This document shows positions 8,165-17,126 of a DNA stretch of 64,000 bases, one piece after another. This stretch comes from Rhizobiales bacterium 62-17 (GTDB taxonomy: Bacteria > Pseudomonadota > Alphaproteobacteria > Rhizobiales > Beijerinckiaceae). Within the stretch, counting starts at the first letter, position 1, and each line of letters starts with the position of its first letter. The stretch spans positions 124,001-188,000 of the forward strand of contig MKVW01000009.1 of the NCBI GenBank assembly GCA_001898965.1, read 5' to 3'. Made by a program: the position numbers and the translations under genes. A model generated the notes under the pieces. That model saw only the letters and a program-made list of their open reading frames with translations. It searched no databases and was not told where the DNA came from.

Positions 8165-10411
8165 ATGATGATGCGAAGAATCCTTTTGTCGACCACGGCG
8201 TTTGGCGTGAGTTGCGGCCTCCTGGCGCTCCCGGCTCTGGCGCAGCAGAGCAACGGCCAGAACAGCAGCTATGTCGAACTCGACACGATCACCGTGACGG
8301 CGGCCCGTGCCGAACGCTCCCTGTCGGACATTCCCCAGTCGGTGCAGGTGATCGACAAGAAGGAAATCGAGACGCAAATCCAGCAGGCGGGCAGCGCCTC
8401 GGCGGCGCTCGCCAAGATCGTGCCCGGCTTTTCCATGTCGAACCAGACGGTGTCCGGCGCCTCGGAAACCTATCGCGGCCGCGATCTCCTGGTGCTCGTC
8501 GACGGCGTGCCGCTGAACACGCCGTTGCGCGACGTCTCCCGCATTCTCTCGCTCATCGATCTCAATTCGGTCGAGCGCATCGAAATGGTGTCGGGCGCAT
8601 CGAGCCTCTATGGCGCCGGCGCCACCGGCGGCACGGTCAATTTCATCACCAAGCGCGCCGAGGCCGGCCCGCCGAAGATCACCATCAATTCGGCGCTGCG
8701 CGGCTTCACCGCCCATCCGGCCGAATCCATTTCGCCGGAAGTGTCGGCGACCATTTCCGGCAAGGTCGAGAACGGCTTCGACTATGTCTTCGTCGGCTCC
8801 GGCCGCGTCGCCCGCCGCACCTTCGATGGCGCAGGGCGCGAACTGCCGTCCGATTCCATGCTCGGCCAAGGCGGCGGCGACCGTTTCAACAGCGGCAATC
8901 TCTTTGCCAAGATCGGCCGCGACTTCGACGGCGGCAAGCGTTTCGAAATGTCGGCCAACTGGCTCACCTTCAACCAGTCGCCGCAATATATGACGAACTA
9001 TGCCGGCCCCTATGCCCGGCCCGATTACACGCAGCCCTATACGGGCCTCAGCGTGCTGGAGAACACCAAGTCCTTCACCGCGCGCTATAGCGATAAGGAA
9101 TTCTTCCTCGGCTCGCTCAACGCGGTCGCCTTCTATAACGACATCGAGAAGCGCTTCAATTATTCGACCTTCTCCTATCCTTACAACTCGCAGGTCTATT
9201 ATTCCTTTGACCCGCGCAATCCGACGAGCCCCTTTAACCAGACGACGCTCTATTCCAAGCGCGGCGGCGTCAATCTGACGATCGATACGCCGCTCGATCC
9301 GGTCTGGCAGGGTGCCAAGTTCACCTGGGGCGGCGATGTCATTCACGAACGCACGCACCAGACGCTGACCAACGGCCAAGATGTGTTCACACCGCTCAGC
9401 CAAACCACCAAGGCCGTCTTCGGCCTGCTGCAGGTGCCGCTCACCGACCGCCTCACCGTGCGTGGTGGCGTGCGCTACGAACATTTCGCTTTGGATGTCG
9501 ACGGCTTCACCCGCCCCGCCGCCTATGCGGCCGTGGCGGCGCGCACGCCGCTCGGCTATCAGGCGTTCGTCTTGCCGGCGCTGAACGTCATCGGCGGCAA
9601 TTTCAATTATGCCTCGCCGACCTTCAACATCGGCGCGACATTCAAACTGACCGACACGACGGAAATCTTCGGCGGCTTCTCGCAAGGCTTCGCGTTGCCA
9701 GACGTTGGCGCCTATACGCGCCGCGCCGGCCTCTCCACCGCCTATGCCTGCCCGGTCGCCATGCCGAATTGCCTGCCGGCCTCACGCAGCACGATCAGCT
9801 ATGCCTCGATTGGGCCTTCGGCGCAGATCGTCAACAATTACGAACTGGGCGTGCGCGGCTCCATCGGCCGCTTCAAGGGCAGCCTCACCGGCTTCATCAG
9901 CACATCCGACAAGGGCGTCACCTTCGATCCGCTGACCAATGTCATCTCGCAGCAGAAGGAATTCATCTACGGCGCCGAATTCACCGGCGAATATGCGCTG
10001 ACCGATCAATTCACCTTCGGCGGCATGCTCGGCTATCGCGAAGGCCGTTACGACAGCAACAGAGACGGCAAACTCGACAGCTGGCTGCCCAACAACCGCA
10101 TCGCCACGCCGCTGCGCGGCATGGCCTTCGGCAGCTATCGCTTCGACAATGGCATCACCACCCGCGTCGAAGTGGAAGCCTATAGCGGTCGCAATCAGGC
10201 GATTGATCTCGCCGGCACGCGTTATAAGATTCCCTCGGGCGCCACGGTCAATCTCGCCTTCACCGCCCCCGTGCTCGATGGCGAGGCTTATCTGTCGGTG
10301 AACAATCTGTTCAACGCCAATCTACAGAACCCGACCGCCACATCCGTGCGTAATCTGCCGATCTATTCCTGGGGCCGCACGGTGACGCTCGGCTACCGCA
10401 AAACGTTCTGA
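8165..10411 (+). CDS. TonB-dependent siderophore receptor
   Basis: This 748-residue outer-membrane protein has a signal peptide (LLSTTAFGVSCGLLALPALAQ), a TonB box-like DTITVTA at about residue 40, a plug domain with VEMVSGASSLYGAGATGGTVNFITKR-type wording, and a long beta-barrel ending in VTLGYRKTF with the C-terminal Phe expected of outer-membrane proteins. Three ATGs are in tandem; the one at 8165 is 7 bases after AAGGGG. It heads an operon with a 122-residue protein and an RhtX/FptX-type permease, which supports ferric siderophore uptake. The siderophore is not known. Confidence 0.9.
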   Translation: MMMRRILLSTTAFGVSCGLLALPALAQQSNGQNSSYVELDTITVTAARAERSLSDIPQSVQVIDKKEIETQIQQAGSASAALAKIVPGFSMSNQTVSGASETYRGRDLLVLVDGVPLNTPLRDVSRILSLIDLNSVERIEMVSGASSLYGAGATGGTVNFITKRAEAGPPKITINSALRGFTAHPAESISPEVSATISGKVENGFDYVFVGSGRVARRTFDGAGRELPSDSMLGQGGGDRFNSGNLFAKIGRDFDGGKRFEMSANWLTFNQSPQYMTNYAGPYARPDYTQPYTGLSVLENTKSFTARYSDKEFFLGSLNAVAFYNDIEKRFNYSTFSYPYNSQVYYSFDPRNPTSPFNQTTLYSKRGGVNLTIDTPLDPVWQGAKFTWGGDVIHERTHQTLTNGQDVFTPLSQTTKAVFGLLQVPLTDRLTVRGGVRYEHFALDVDGFTRPAAYAAVAARTPLGYQAFVLPALNVIGGNFNYASPTFNIGATFKLTDTTEIFGGFSQGFALPDVGAYTRRAGLSTAYACPVAMPNCLPASRSTISYASIGPSAQIVNNYELGVRGSIGRFKGSLTGFISTSDKGVTFDPLTNVISQQKEFIYGAEFTGEYALTDQFTFGGMLGYREGRYDSNRDGKLDSWLPNNRIATPLRGMAFGSYRFDNGITTRVEVEAYSGRNQAIDLAGTRYKIPSGATVNLAFTAPVLDGEAYLSVNNLFNANLQNPTATSVRNLPIYSWGRTVTLGYRKTF

Positions 10412-10418
10412 GAACCCC

Positions 10419-10787
10419 ATGGTGACGTTGGAACAACACGGCGGCTGGCAGATTTTACGCTTCCTGCCGCCTTATGCCGACACCGACGAGCGCGCCTATC
10501 TCGACGCGCTCGTCGAGATCGCGCGCTACGATGGCGATTTCGTCCTGCTGACGATTTTCGCCGGCGGCGGCCGGCTGTCGCAAGCCGGCGAACGCGAACA
10601 GGCGCTCTGGTTCAAGGCGACGCGGGCTTATTTCGGCAAGCATTGCAAGGCCATTGCCATGGTGCGTCCGGGCGCCACCGAGAAAATGGCCGAAACCTTT
10701 CGCAAGCTCTGGCCGATGCCAATCGCCGCCACCCATGACGAGGCGGAGGCCCGCGCCTTCCTGGCTCAACATATGGCGACCACATGA
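10419..10787 (+). CDS. Small protein of unknown function in siderophore operon
   Basis: This 122-residue protein has no signal peptide or membrane segment. It begins 7 bases after the TonB receptor stop and overlaps the permease start by 4 bases (ATGA), so it is translationally coupled to the permease. I do not recognise a characterised family. The alternation of short hydrophobic strands and helices (FVLLTIFAGGG, CKAIAMVRPG) resembles a small alpha/beta fold of the STAS or SpoIIAA type. Its place between receptor and permease is like that of fptB in the Pseudomonas pyochelin fptABCX operon, but equivalence is not shown. Confidence 0.72.
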   Translation: MVTLEQHGGWQILRFLPPYADTDERAYLDALVEIARYDGDFVLLTIFAGGGRLSQAGEREQALWFKATRAYFGKHCKAIAMVRPGATEKMAETFRKLWPMPIAATHDEAEARAFLAQHMATT

Positions 10788-12016
10788 GCACGATCACGAC
10801 ATCAGCCCCACCCATCGGCCGCTGGCGGCTGTTCGTCGTGCTCGGCGGGCTCTATCTGGCGCAATCGATCCCGTCCTATCTCATCGCCGCCGCTCTGCCG
10901 CCAATCATGCGCGAGGCCGGCGTGTCGCGCACCGCCATCGGCTATCTCAGCCTGCTGTTTCTGCCTCTCGTGCTGAAATTCCTCTGGGCGCCTTATGTCG
11001 ATCGCCTGCGCCCCTTCGCCCGCGCCCATCGCGCCGGCTGGATCATCGTCACGCAGACCGGCGTCATTCTTTGCATTCTGGCTTTGCTGCCGCTGGGTCC
11101 CACCCATGTGATCGGCATCATCGCCGTCGGCTTCGTCGCCTCGCTGCTCATCTCGACGCAAGACATCGCCACCGACGGCTATGCGGCGAAATATCTGCCG
11201 CCCGAGGATCGCGCCATCGGCAATGCCATTCAAGGTGGCTCCATCGCTTTCGGCGTGGTCATCGGCGGCACCTTCGGCCTACTGCTCTATCATTATGCCG
11301 GCTGGACGACGATGCTGCTGGTCATCGCCGCCTTTTCCCTACTGCCGCTGATCGCCGCTTTCGCCATGCGCGAGAGCGATCCGGTCGCGCCGCAGCAGGC
11401 GCCACGCCCCTCCATCATGGCCTTCCTGCGCCGCACCGAGGTGCGGCAAGTGCTGTGGATCGCTTTGATCTATCGGGTCAGCGAAGGCCTCGTGAAGGCG
11501 ATGGAAGGGCCTTATCTCGTCGATGCCGGCGTGCCCTTGAATCAGATCGGCTATCTCTCCGGCATTTCGGCCACCACCGCCGGCCTCGCAGGCGCGGTCA
11601 TCGCGGCGGTGCTGGTGCGCCGCTTCGGCACGGCGACCACTCTGGGCCTACTCGGCCTGTTGCGCACGCTCTGCTTCGCGCTGTTCGCCGCCCATGCCTT
11701 GGGCTGGATCACCGGCGCGCTGCCTTTGTTCGGCGCCGCCGGCTTTCAGACGCTCATCCGCTATATGGAAATCGTCGCGCTCTATTCGCTATTCATGTCG
11801 GTGACGTCATCGAGCCAGCCGGGCACCGATTTCACCATTCTCGCCTGCGCGCAGCTCATCGTCTATCTCGTCGGCTCGATGCTGTCAGGCAAGATCGCCG
11901 ACCTCATGGGCTATGGTCCGCTCTTCAGCCTCGCCACGGCACTGTCCGCCATAGCCGTGCTCGCAACCTTGCACATCCTCGCCTCGCTGCGGCGCCAGGA
12001 GACAGGCGCCTCCTAA
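10784..12016 (+). CDS. RhtX/FptX-type siderophore permease (MFS)
   Basis: This 410-residue protein has about 12 hydrophobic segments and MFS architecture. The opening LGGLYLAQSIPSYLIAAALPPIMRE and the segment LLISTQDIATDGYAA resemble the AmpG-like branch that includes rhizobactin permease RhtX and pyochelin permease FptX. These single-component carriers move ferric siderophore from periplasm to cytoplasm, replacing an ABC importer. It overlaps the small upstream gene by 4 bases and its stop overlaps the convergent nadD stop. Confidence 0.82.
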   Translation: MSTITTSAPPIGRWRLFVVLGGLYLAQSIPSYLIAAALPPIMREAGVSRTAIGYLSLLFLPLVLKFLWAPYVDRLRPFARAHRAGWIIVTQTGVILCILALLPLGPTHVIGIIAVGFVASLLISTQDIATDGYAAKYLPPEDRAIGNAIQGGSIAFGVVIGGTFGLLLYHYAGWTTMLLVIAAFSLLPLIAAFAMRESDPVAPQQAPRPSIMAFLRRTEVRQVLWIALIYRVSEGLVKAMEGPYLVDAGVPLNQIGYLSGISATTAGLAGAVIAAVLVRRFGTATTLGLLGLLRTLCFALFAAHALGWITGALPLFGAAGFQTLIRYMEIVALYSLFMSVTSSSQPGTDFTILACAQLIVYLVGSMLSGKIADLMGYGPLFSLATALSAIAVLATLHILASLRRQETGAS

Positions 12017-12759
12017 AGGGTCCGTCCCGCCGCGCGCAGGGCCGTCGACGACAGATCCGAGCGCGGACCGTGCAGGAAGGTGAAGGCTGGCGCCTTGAGA
12101 TCGGGCAGGATGGAACTGTCGCCTTCATCGATGCGATGCGGCGCGAGCCAGGCGGAGGCACGGCTGTGCGCGCCCTTCAAGGTCGATTGCGGCCGATCGA
12201 TCACCGCGATCGGAATAAGCGAGGCAATGTCCTGCCAGCGCTGCCAGCGATGAAAGCCGACCAGATTGTCGGCGCCCATCAGCCAGACGAAACGCACGGT
12301 GGGGCAGCGCAAGGTCAGATAGCGCACCGTGTCATAGGTATAGCGGGTGCCGATCTCCGCCTCGACGCCGGTGACGATGATGCGCGGATGGGCGGCCACC
12401 GCCTGGGCCGCCGCCATGCGCACGGCCAACGGCGGCAGGCCCGCGTTTTCCTTCAACGGGTTGCCCGGCGTCACCAGCCACCACACCGCATCGAGCCCCA
12501 GCCGCTTCAAAGCCGTGGTGCTGACCAGCCGGTGGCCGTCATGGGGCGGATTGAACGTCCCGCCGAACAGGCCGATGCGCTGGAACGCCCCATGCGGCGG
12601 CAGGCGCGCCGGCACCCGCCCCGGAACCGGGGGCTGGACCCGCGCCAGGACGGGCTCTGCCATGCGATCGGGAGGATCGCCGCCTCCAGGTGCCGTTATG
12701 CTCATTTGGAACATATTTATCGCCGGCTCCGAGGCCTGCGCAAGAGGCGCGGCCGTCAC
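12013..12759 (-). CDS. nadD: Nicotinate-nucleotide adenylyltransferase
   Basis: NadD makes deamido-NAD from nicotinate mononucleotide and ATP. The nucleotidyltransferase motif GLFGGTFNPPHDGH and the C-terminal LSSTALR (the ISSTxIR-type motif) are both present. The frame opens with GTG at 12759, 6 bases from the proA stop, but the first 60 or so residues are Pro-rich and unlike most NadD. ATGs at 12714, 12705 and 12663 are alternatives and none has a convincing ribosome site, so the N-terminus is uncertain. It follows proA in the usual alphaproteobacterial order; rsfS, normally next, is absent. Confidence 0.92.
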   Translation of the reverse strand: MTAAPLAQASEPAINMFQMSITAPGGGDPPDRMAEPVLARVQPPVPGRVPARLPPHGAFQRIGLFGGTFNPPHDGHRLVSTTALKRLGLDAVWWLVTPGNPLKENAGLPPLAVRMAAAQAVAAHPRIIVTGVEAEIGTRYTYDTVRYLTLRCPTVRFVWLMGADNLVGFHRWQRWQDIASLIPIAVIDRPQSTLKGAHSRASAWLAPHRIDEGDSSILPDLKAPAFTFLHGPRSDLSSTALRAAGRTL

Positions 12760-12765
12760 GGTGAA

Positions 12766-14082
12766 TCAGGGCCGCGTCTGGCCCGAACCGTGGATGCGGT
12801 ATTTGAAGGAGGTGAGCTGTTCGAGCGCCACCGGGCCGCGCGCGTGCATCCGGCCGGTGGCGATGCCGATCTCGGCACCAAACCCGAACTCGCCGCCATC
12901 GGCGAATTGCGTCGAGGCATTGTGCAGCACGATGGCGGAATCGACCTCGCGCAGGAAGCGATCGGCCGCCGCCTGATCCTGCGTGATGATGCAGTCGGTG
13001 TGATGCGAACCGTAGTGCTCGATATGCGCGATGGCCGCGTCGAGCCCATCGACGACTTTGGCCGAGATGATCGCGTCGAGATATTCGGTCGACCAATCCT
13101 GTTCGCTTGCCGGCACGACGCGCGGATCGGTGCCGCGCAGGGTTTCGTCGCCACGCACCTCGCAGCCGAGATCGAGCAGCATTTTCACCAGCGCCGGACC
13201 GTGGCTCTGCGCCACCTGGCGATCGATCAGCAGGGTTTCCGTCGCGCCGCAAACGCCGGTGCGGCGCAGCTTGCCGTTGCGCAACAGCTCCAGCGCCATG
13301 TCGAGCTTTGCCTTGTCATGCACATACATATGCACGATGCCTTCGAGATGCGCGAAAACAGGCACGCGTGCTTCATCCTGCACGCGCGCAACAAGCGACT
13401 TGCCGCCGCGCGGCACGATCACGTCGATCGTGCCATCGAGACCTTTCAGCATTTCGCCAACAGCGGCACGGTCCGTGACCGGCACGATCTGAATAGCCGT
13501 TTCCGGCAGACCGGCGGCGCGCAGACCCTCAGCGAGACAGGCATGGATGGCGCGTGACGAATGGAAACTGTCGGAGCCGCCGCGCAGGATCGCCGCATTG
13601 CCGGCCTTCAGGCACAGGGCACCGGCATCGGCCGTCACATTGGGGCGGCTTTCGTAGATCACGCCGATGACGCCAAGCGGCGTGGCGACGCGTTCGATCT
13701 TCAAACCGTTCGGTCGCTCGAAGGTCGACAGCACGCGACCCACCGGATCGGGCAGTTCGGCGATCTCGTCGAGACCACGCGCCATGGCCTCGACACGGCC
13801 GGCATCGAGCATCAGCCGATCGAGATTGGCCTTCGACACGCCAGCCTTGGTGGCCGCCTCCATGTCGGTGCGGTTGGCGGCGATGATCTTCTCGACGTCA
13901 CGCCGCAGCGCCGCGGCCGCCTTGGTCAGGGCCAGGTTCTTGGCCGCCGTCGAGGCAAGGCCCAGGGCATGGACAGCCGCGCGGGCCTGCGCGCCCAGGC
14001 CCTTCATCAGGGCGGGCACGTCGACGGGCACTTGGCCAGGCGCTTGGGCAGACGTGGAAACGGGCTGAACGTGGCTATTCAT
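12766..14082 (-). CDS. proA: Gamma-glutamyl phosphate reductase
   Basis: ProA reduces gamma-glutamyl phosphate with NADPH in the second step of proline synthesis. The 438-residue product shows [21 protein letters not shown], the glycine-rich [12 protein letters not shown] and the catalytic Cys region [13 protein letters not shown]. The start at 14082 (MNSHVQPV) is preferred over an upstream extension with no family resemblance. Its partner proB lies 12.7 kb away at 26784-27938 instead of adjacent, although both keep the same strand. Confidence 0.95.
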   Translation of the reverse strand: MNSHVQPVSTSAQAPGQVPVDVPALMKGLGAQARAAVHALGLASTAAKNLALTKAAAALRRDVEKIIAANRTDMEAATKAGVSKANLDRLMLDAGRVEAMARGLDEIAELPDPVGRVLSTFERPNGLKIERVATPLGVIGVIYESRPNVTADAGALCLKAGNAAILRGGSDSFHSSRAIHACLAEGLRAAGLPETAIQIVPVTDRAAVGEMLKGLDGTIDVIVPRGGKSLVARVQDEARVPVFAHLEGIVHMYVHDKAKLDMALELLRNGKLRRTGVCGATETLLIDRQVAQSHGPALVKMLLDLGCEVRGDETLRGTDPRVVPASEQDWSTEYLDAIISAKVVDGLDAAIAHIEHYGSHHTDCIITQDQAAADRFLREVDSAIVLHNASTQFADGGEFGFGAEIGIATGRMHARGPVALEQLTSFKYRIHGSGQTRP

Positions 14083-14197
14083 GGCCGTGCCTATAACACC
14101 GACGCCGCAACAGCGCCACCCGCGGCACCCTTGCAACGGCTATGCGTGGATCGGGGGCCATGGCGCTTTTGTAAGAAAGCGCGTCAAAAGCCGAGGT

Positions 14198-15121
14198 CTA
14201 ACGCGTTTCGACAGTGATATGCGCCAGTTCGTGCACCGGCCGCAGCCGGCGGCGGACGGTGTCGCCGTCGACACTGCCGGTCACGCTGACGATGGCCGCA
14301 TGGGCGCCCGGCCCGACGCGCCAGATGTGCAGATCGGTAATCCGCGCATCGCCCGGGCTTTCGACCTCCTGGCGCACCTCCGCCTCCAGATGCGGATCCG
14401 AGGCATCGAGCAGGACCGTGGCCGTATCGCGCAGCAAGCCCCACGACCAGATGGCGATGACAAGCGCGCCGACGATACCCATCGCCGGATCGAGCCAGAC
14501 CCAGCCGAGATAACGGCCGCAGAGCAAAGCGGCGATCGCCAGGACGGAGGTCAAAGCATCCGCCAGCACATGAACGAAAGCGGCGCGGAAATTATTGTCG
14601 TGGTGGCGATGATCATGTGCATGGTCGTGATCATGGTCGTGGTGATCGTGCCCATGGCTATGACCATGACTGCCCGCCAGCAGGAAGGCGCTGACGAGGT
14701 TCACCACCAGACCCAACACCGCCACCAGCGTCGCTTCAGTGAACGCCACCGGACGCGGATCGAACAGCCGTGCCACCGATTCGATGCCGATTCCCAAAGC
14801 AATCAGCGCCAGCACCAGCGCCGAGGCGAAACCCGCGAGATCGCCGACCTTACCGGTGCCGAAGCTGAAACGGCGATCATGCGCATGCCGGCGCGCGAAA
14901 CCATAAGCGGCGGCAGCCACCGCCAAAGCGCCGGCATGGGTCGCCATGTGAACGCCATCGGCCAGCAAAGCCATCGAATTGAAAATCGCACCGGCGATGA
15001 TCTCGCCGACCATCATCACGGCGGTGAGCGCGACCACCCACAAGGTGCGCCGGGCGTTCTCGTCGTGCCGATCGCCCAGAAACACATGGTCATGAAGCAA
15101 GGCGTCGGTCTCGGCGGGCAT
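14198..15121 (-). CDS. dmeF: Cation diffusion facilitator, DmeF-type cobalt/nickel efflux
   Basis: This 307-residue CDF transporter has six hydrophobic segments and a very His/Asp-rich cytoplasmic loop (HGHSHGHDHHDHDHDH, about residues 150-175) of the kind used to capture divalent metals. The HxxxD-type metal sites are visible in LADGVHMATHAG and in HVLADALTSV. The ATG at 15121 has GAGGAG 8 bases upstream. It is directly downstream of a RcnR/FrmR-family repressor, the arrangement of rhizobial dmeRF, which exports Co and Ni. Zinc cannot be excluded. Confidence 0.85.
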   Translation of the reverse strand: MPAETDALLHDHVFLGDRHDENARRTLWVVALTAVMMVGEIIAGAIFNSMALLADGVHMATHAGALAVAAAAYGFARRHAHDRRFSFGTGKVGDLAGFASALVLALIALGIGIESVARLFDPRPVAFTEATLVAVLGLVVNLVSAFLLAGSHGHSHGHDHHDHDHDHAHDHRHHDNNFRAAFVHVLADALTSVLAIAALLCGRYLGWVWLDPAMGIVGALVIAIWSWGLLRDTATVLLDASDPHLEAEVRQEVESPGDARITDLHIWRVGPGAHAAIVSVTGSVDGDTVRRRLRPVHELAHITVETR

Positions 15122-15146
15122 GGCAACGCTCCTCACGGTCTACTTG

Positions 15147-15422
15147 CTACTTGGCGTAACGGCGCACCACGGCGATCAACTCCTCGGCGCCGGCCGAGCG
15201 TGCCTCGTCCGAAAGGCCGGGATGAGCGACATGCTCGCGGACATGATCCTCGATCAGCTCGTCCATCAGCCCATGCACAGCGCCGCGCACCCCGGCCACC
15301 TGATGCAGGATGACGGAACAGCCAGCTTCGGCCTCGATCGCCTTCTCGACGGCAGCCATCTGCCCGGCGATGCGCCGAACCCGCGCCAGAAGCTGATCCT
15401 TGTTCGATGCGGTATGTGACAT
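15147..15422 (-). CDS. dmeR: DmeR/RcnR-type metal-sensing repressor
   Basis: This 91-residue all-helical protein is of the CsoR/RcnR/FrmR family. Cys and His residues placed for metal sensing occur in AEAGCSVILHQVAGVRGAVHGLMDEL and in DHVREHV. The ATG at 15422 is chosen because the only upstream start in frame is TTG. The start codon overlaps a G-tract palindrome that looks like the repressor's own operator. The neighbouring gene is a CDF exporter, so it most likely derepresses metal export in response to Co or Ni. Confidence 0.86.
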   Translation of the reverse strand: MSHTASNKDQLLARVRRIAGQMAAVEKAIEAEAGCSVILHQVAGVRGAVHGLMDELIEDHVREHVAHPGLSDEARSAGAEELIAVVRRYAK

Positions 15423-15442
15423 AGCATACCCCCCTATGCTAT
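15421..15442 (-). promoter_or_regulatory. RcnR/DmeR-type operator overlapping the dmeR start codon
   Basis: Arms ATAGCATA and TATGCTAT are perfect inverted repeats around six C (G on the coding strand). This is the G-tract-with-AT-flanks layout known for RcnR/CsoR-family operators. The last two bases of the palindrome are the first two of the dmeR ATG, and the six G lie where a Shine-Dalgarno sequence should be. Confidence 0.8.
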
Positions 15443-15469
15443 ATTGACGACACGAGCAAGCCACCAAGA

Positions 15470-15507
15470 AAGTGGTCCGGCCGCCCTCGCGGGCAGCCGG
15501 ACCACTT
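15470..15507 (-). terminator. Hairpin terminator after aldehyde dehydrogenase
   Basis: A perfect 12-bp stem (AAGTGGTCCGGC at 15470-15481 with GCCGGACCACTT at 15496-15507) encloses a 14-base loop just downstream of the aldehyde dehydrogenase stop. On the minus strand it ends CCACTTTCTT, a weak T-run. It separates that gene from dmeRF. Confidence 0.65.
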
Positions 15508-15536
15508 AAACCTGACCTTATAAGCGCGGGAGCGCC

Positions 15537-16967
15537 TTACATCATGCGATGCGAGACGGTCTTGACCACGGTGTAGTGCGACAGGCCCTCGGCGCCGCCC
15601 TCGCGGCCATAGCCGCTGTCCTTGACGCCGCCAAACGGCACTTCCGCCACCGAAGCTTCCAGCGTGTTGATCGACACGTTGCCGGCCTCGACCCGGTCCA
15701 TGATCTCATCGGCATTGCGCGACGAGCGGGTGAAGGCATAGGCGGCGAGGCCGAACGGCAAGGCGTTGGCTTTCTCGATCGCCTCGTCCAGCGTCTTGAC
15801 CGGATTGATCACCGCCAGCGGACCGAACGGCTCTTCGCGCATGACGCGCGCATCGTCGGGCAGATCGGCCAATACGGTGGGCGCGAAGAAATAGCCACGA
15901 TTGCCGATGCGATCGCCGCCGGCAAGCAGACGCGCGCCCTTGGCCGTGGCATCGGCGACCAGCATTTCCATCGCCTCGATGCGGCGATGATTGGCGACCG
16001 GACCCATTTCGACGCCGGCGTCGAAGCCACTGCCGACCACGATCTTCTTGGCATGTTCGGCGAAGGCCTTGGTGAAGGCGTTATAGATCGGCTCTTGCAC
16101 ATAGAAGCGCGTCGGCGAGGTGCAGACCTGGCCGGCATTGCGCATCTTGCGCGACACCGAGGTGATCGCCGCTTCGATCGGATCGACGTCGTCGCAGACG
16201 ATGACCGGCGCATGACCGCCAAGCTCCATCAGCACCGGCTTCATATGTTGTGCGGCCAGGCCCGTCAGATGTTTGCCCACCGCCGTGGAGCCGGTGAAGG
16301 CAATCAGCCGCGTCTGCTCTTGCGGAATGAGATAGCTCGACACTTCCGCCGGCACGCCGAACACCAGATTGAGCACGCCCGGCGGCAAGCCAGCATCCTG
16401 CAAGGCGCGCGCGATATGCATCGCACCGGCCGGCGTTTCTTCCGCCGCCTTGATGATGATCGAACAGCCGGAAGCCAAGGCACCGGCGATCTTGCGGCAC
16501 GGCTGGCTCATCGGGAAATTCCACGGCGAAAAGGCCGCGACCATACCGATCGGCTGATGCAGGGTCATGTATTTGATGCCCGGCTCGCTCGGAATGACAT
16601 GGCCATAGGTGCGCTGACCTTCGGCCGCATCCCATTCGAAGAATTCGGCGCCGCGCACCACTTCGAGCTTCGCTTGCGGAAACGGTTTGCCATGTTCGAG
16701 CGTGATCGATGTCGCGATTTCGTCGGCGCGTTCGCGCATCAGCGCCGCCGCCTTCACCATGATCTCGCCGCGCACGCGTGGCGCCACCTTGCGCCACACC
16801 TTGAAACCGTCGGCCGCCGCCTGCAACGCATCGTCGAGATCGGACTGATCGACCAACGGCACTTCGCCGAGGACACTCTCGTCGGCTGGATTGAGCACCG
16901 GCTGCGACCGCTTGGTCTTGCGCCAGGAGCCGCCGATATAAACTTGAAGATCAGGATAGCGCGTCAT
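15537..16967 (-). CDS. NAD(P)-dependent aldehyde dehydrogenase (semialdehyde type)
   Basis: This 476-residue enzyme belongs to the aldehyde dehydrogenase superfamily. It shows GMVAAFSPWNFPMSQPCRKI, the nucleotide-binding AFTGSTAVGKHL, the catalytic Glu in LMELGGHAPVIV and the catalytic Cys in NAGQVCTSPTR. Length and wording fit succinate- or alpha-ketoglutarate-semialdehyde dehydrogenases. A GAGG site precedes the ATG. It diverges from a LysR gene and lies near a DapA-family enzyme, a pairing used in sugar-acid and hydroxyproline breakdown to 2-oxoglutarate, but the actual pathway is not established here. Confidence 0.88.
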   Translation of the reverse strand: MTRYPDLQVYIGGSWRKTKRSQPVLNPADESVLGEVPLVDQSDLDDALQAAADGFKVWRKVAPRVRGEIMVKAAALMRERADEIATSITLEHGKPFPQAKLEVVRGAEFFEWDAAEGQRTYGHVIPSEPGIKYMTLHQPIGMVAAFSPWNFPMSQPCRKIAGALASGCSIIIKAAEETPAGAMHIARALQDAGLPPGVLNLVFGVPAEVSSYLIPQEQTRLIAFTGSTAVGKHLTGLAAQHMKPVLMELGGHAPVIVCDDVDPIEAAITSVSRKMRNAGQVCTSPTRFYVQEPIYNAFTKAFAEHAKKIVVGSGFDAGVEMGPVANHRRIEAMEMLVADATAKGARLLAGGDRIGNRGYFFAPTVLADLPDDARVMREEPFGPLAVINPVKTLDEAIEKANALPFGLAAYAFTRSSRNADEIMDRVEAGNVSINTLEASVAEVPFGGVKDSGYGREGGAEGLSHYTVVKTVSHRMM

Positions 16968-17109
16968 AGGAACCTCGACGAAACAACCAGACAGCGAAAG
17001 CAGATATGTCGGACAGGAGCGGGAAACAGGACCTATACGGCGGCTTTCGCGGCTTTGGAATTGTCTTGCTTGGTCGCACCGCCCCCTGCAAGATGTGAAA
17101 CGAGTCTCA

Positions 17110-17119
17110 ATTTATAATC
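17110..17119. promoter_or_regulatory. Possible LysR site, copy 1
   Basis: ATTTATAATC lies immediately upstream of the LysR gene at 17127. The same 10 bases occur inverted at 18043-18052, before the DapA-family gene. The LysR gene between them is the likely binder; this is inferred from repetition and position only. Confidence 0.4.
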
Positions 17120-17126
17120 AGGGCTG

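Noticed and set aside
8003..9685. A 560-codon open frame antisense to the TonB receptor
   Set aside because: Opposite a clear receptor gene with signal peptide, plug and barrel; composition is typical of a shadow frame.
10654..13557. A 967-codon open frame on the plus strand
   Set aside because: It runs through the siderophore permease gene in another frame and antisense to nadD and proA, whose motifs are unmistakable. It reads as low-complexity Arg/His/Pro-rich text typical of high-G+C shadow frames.
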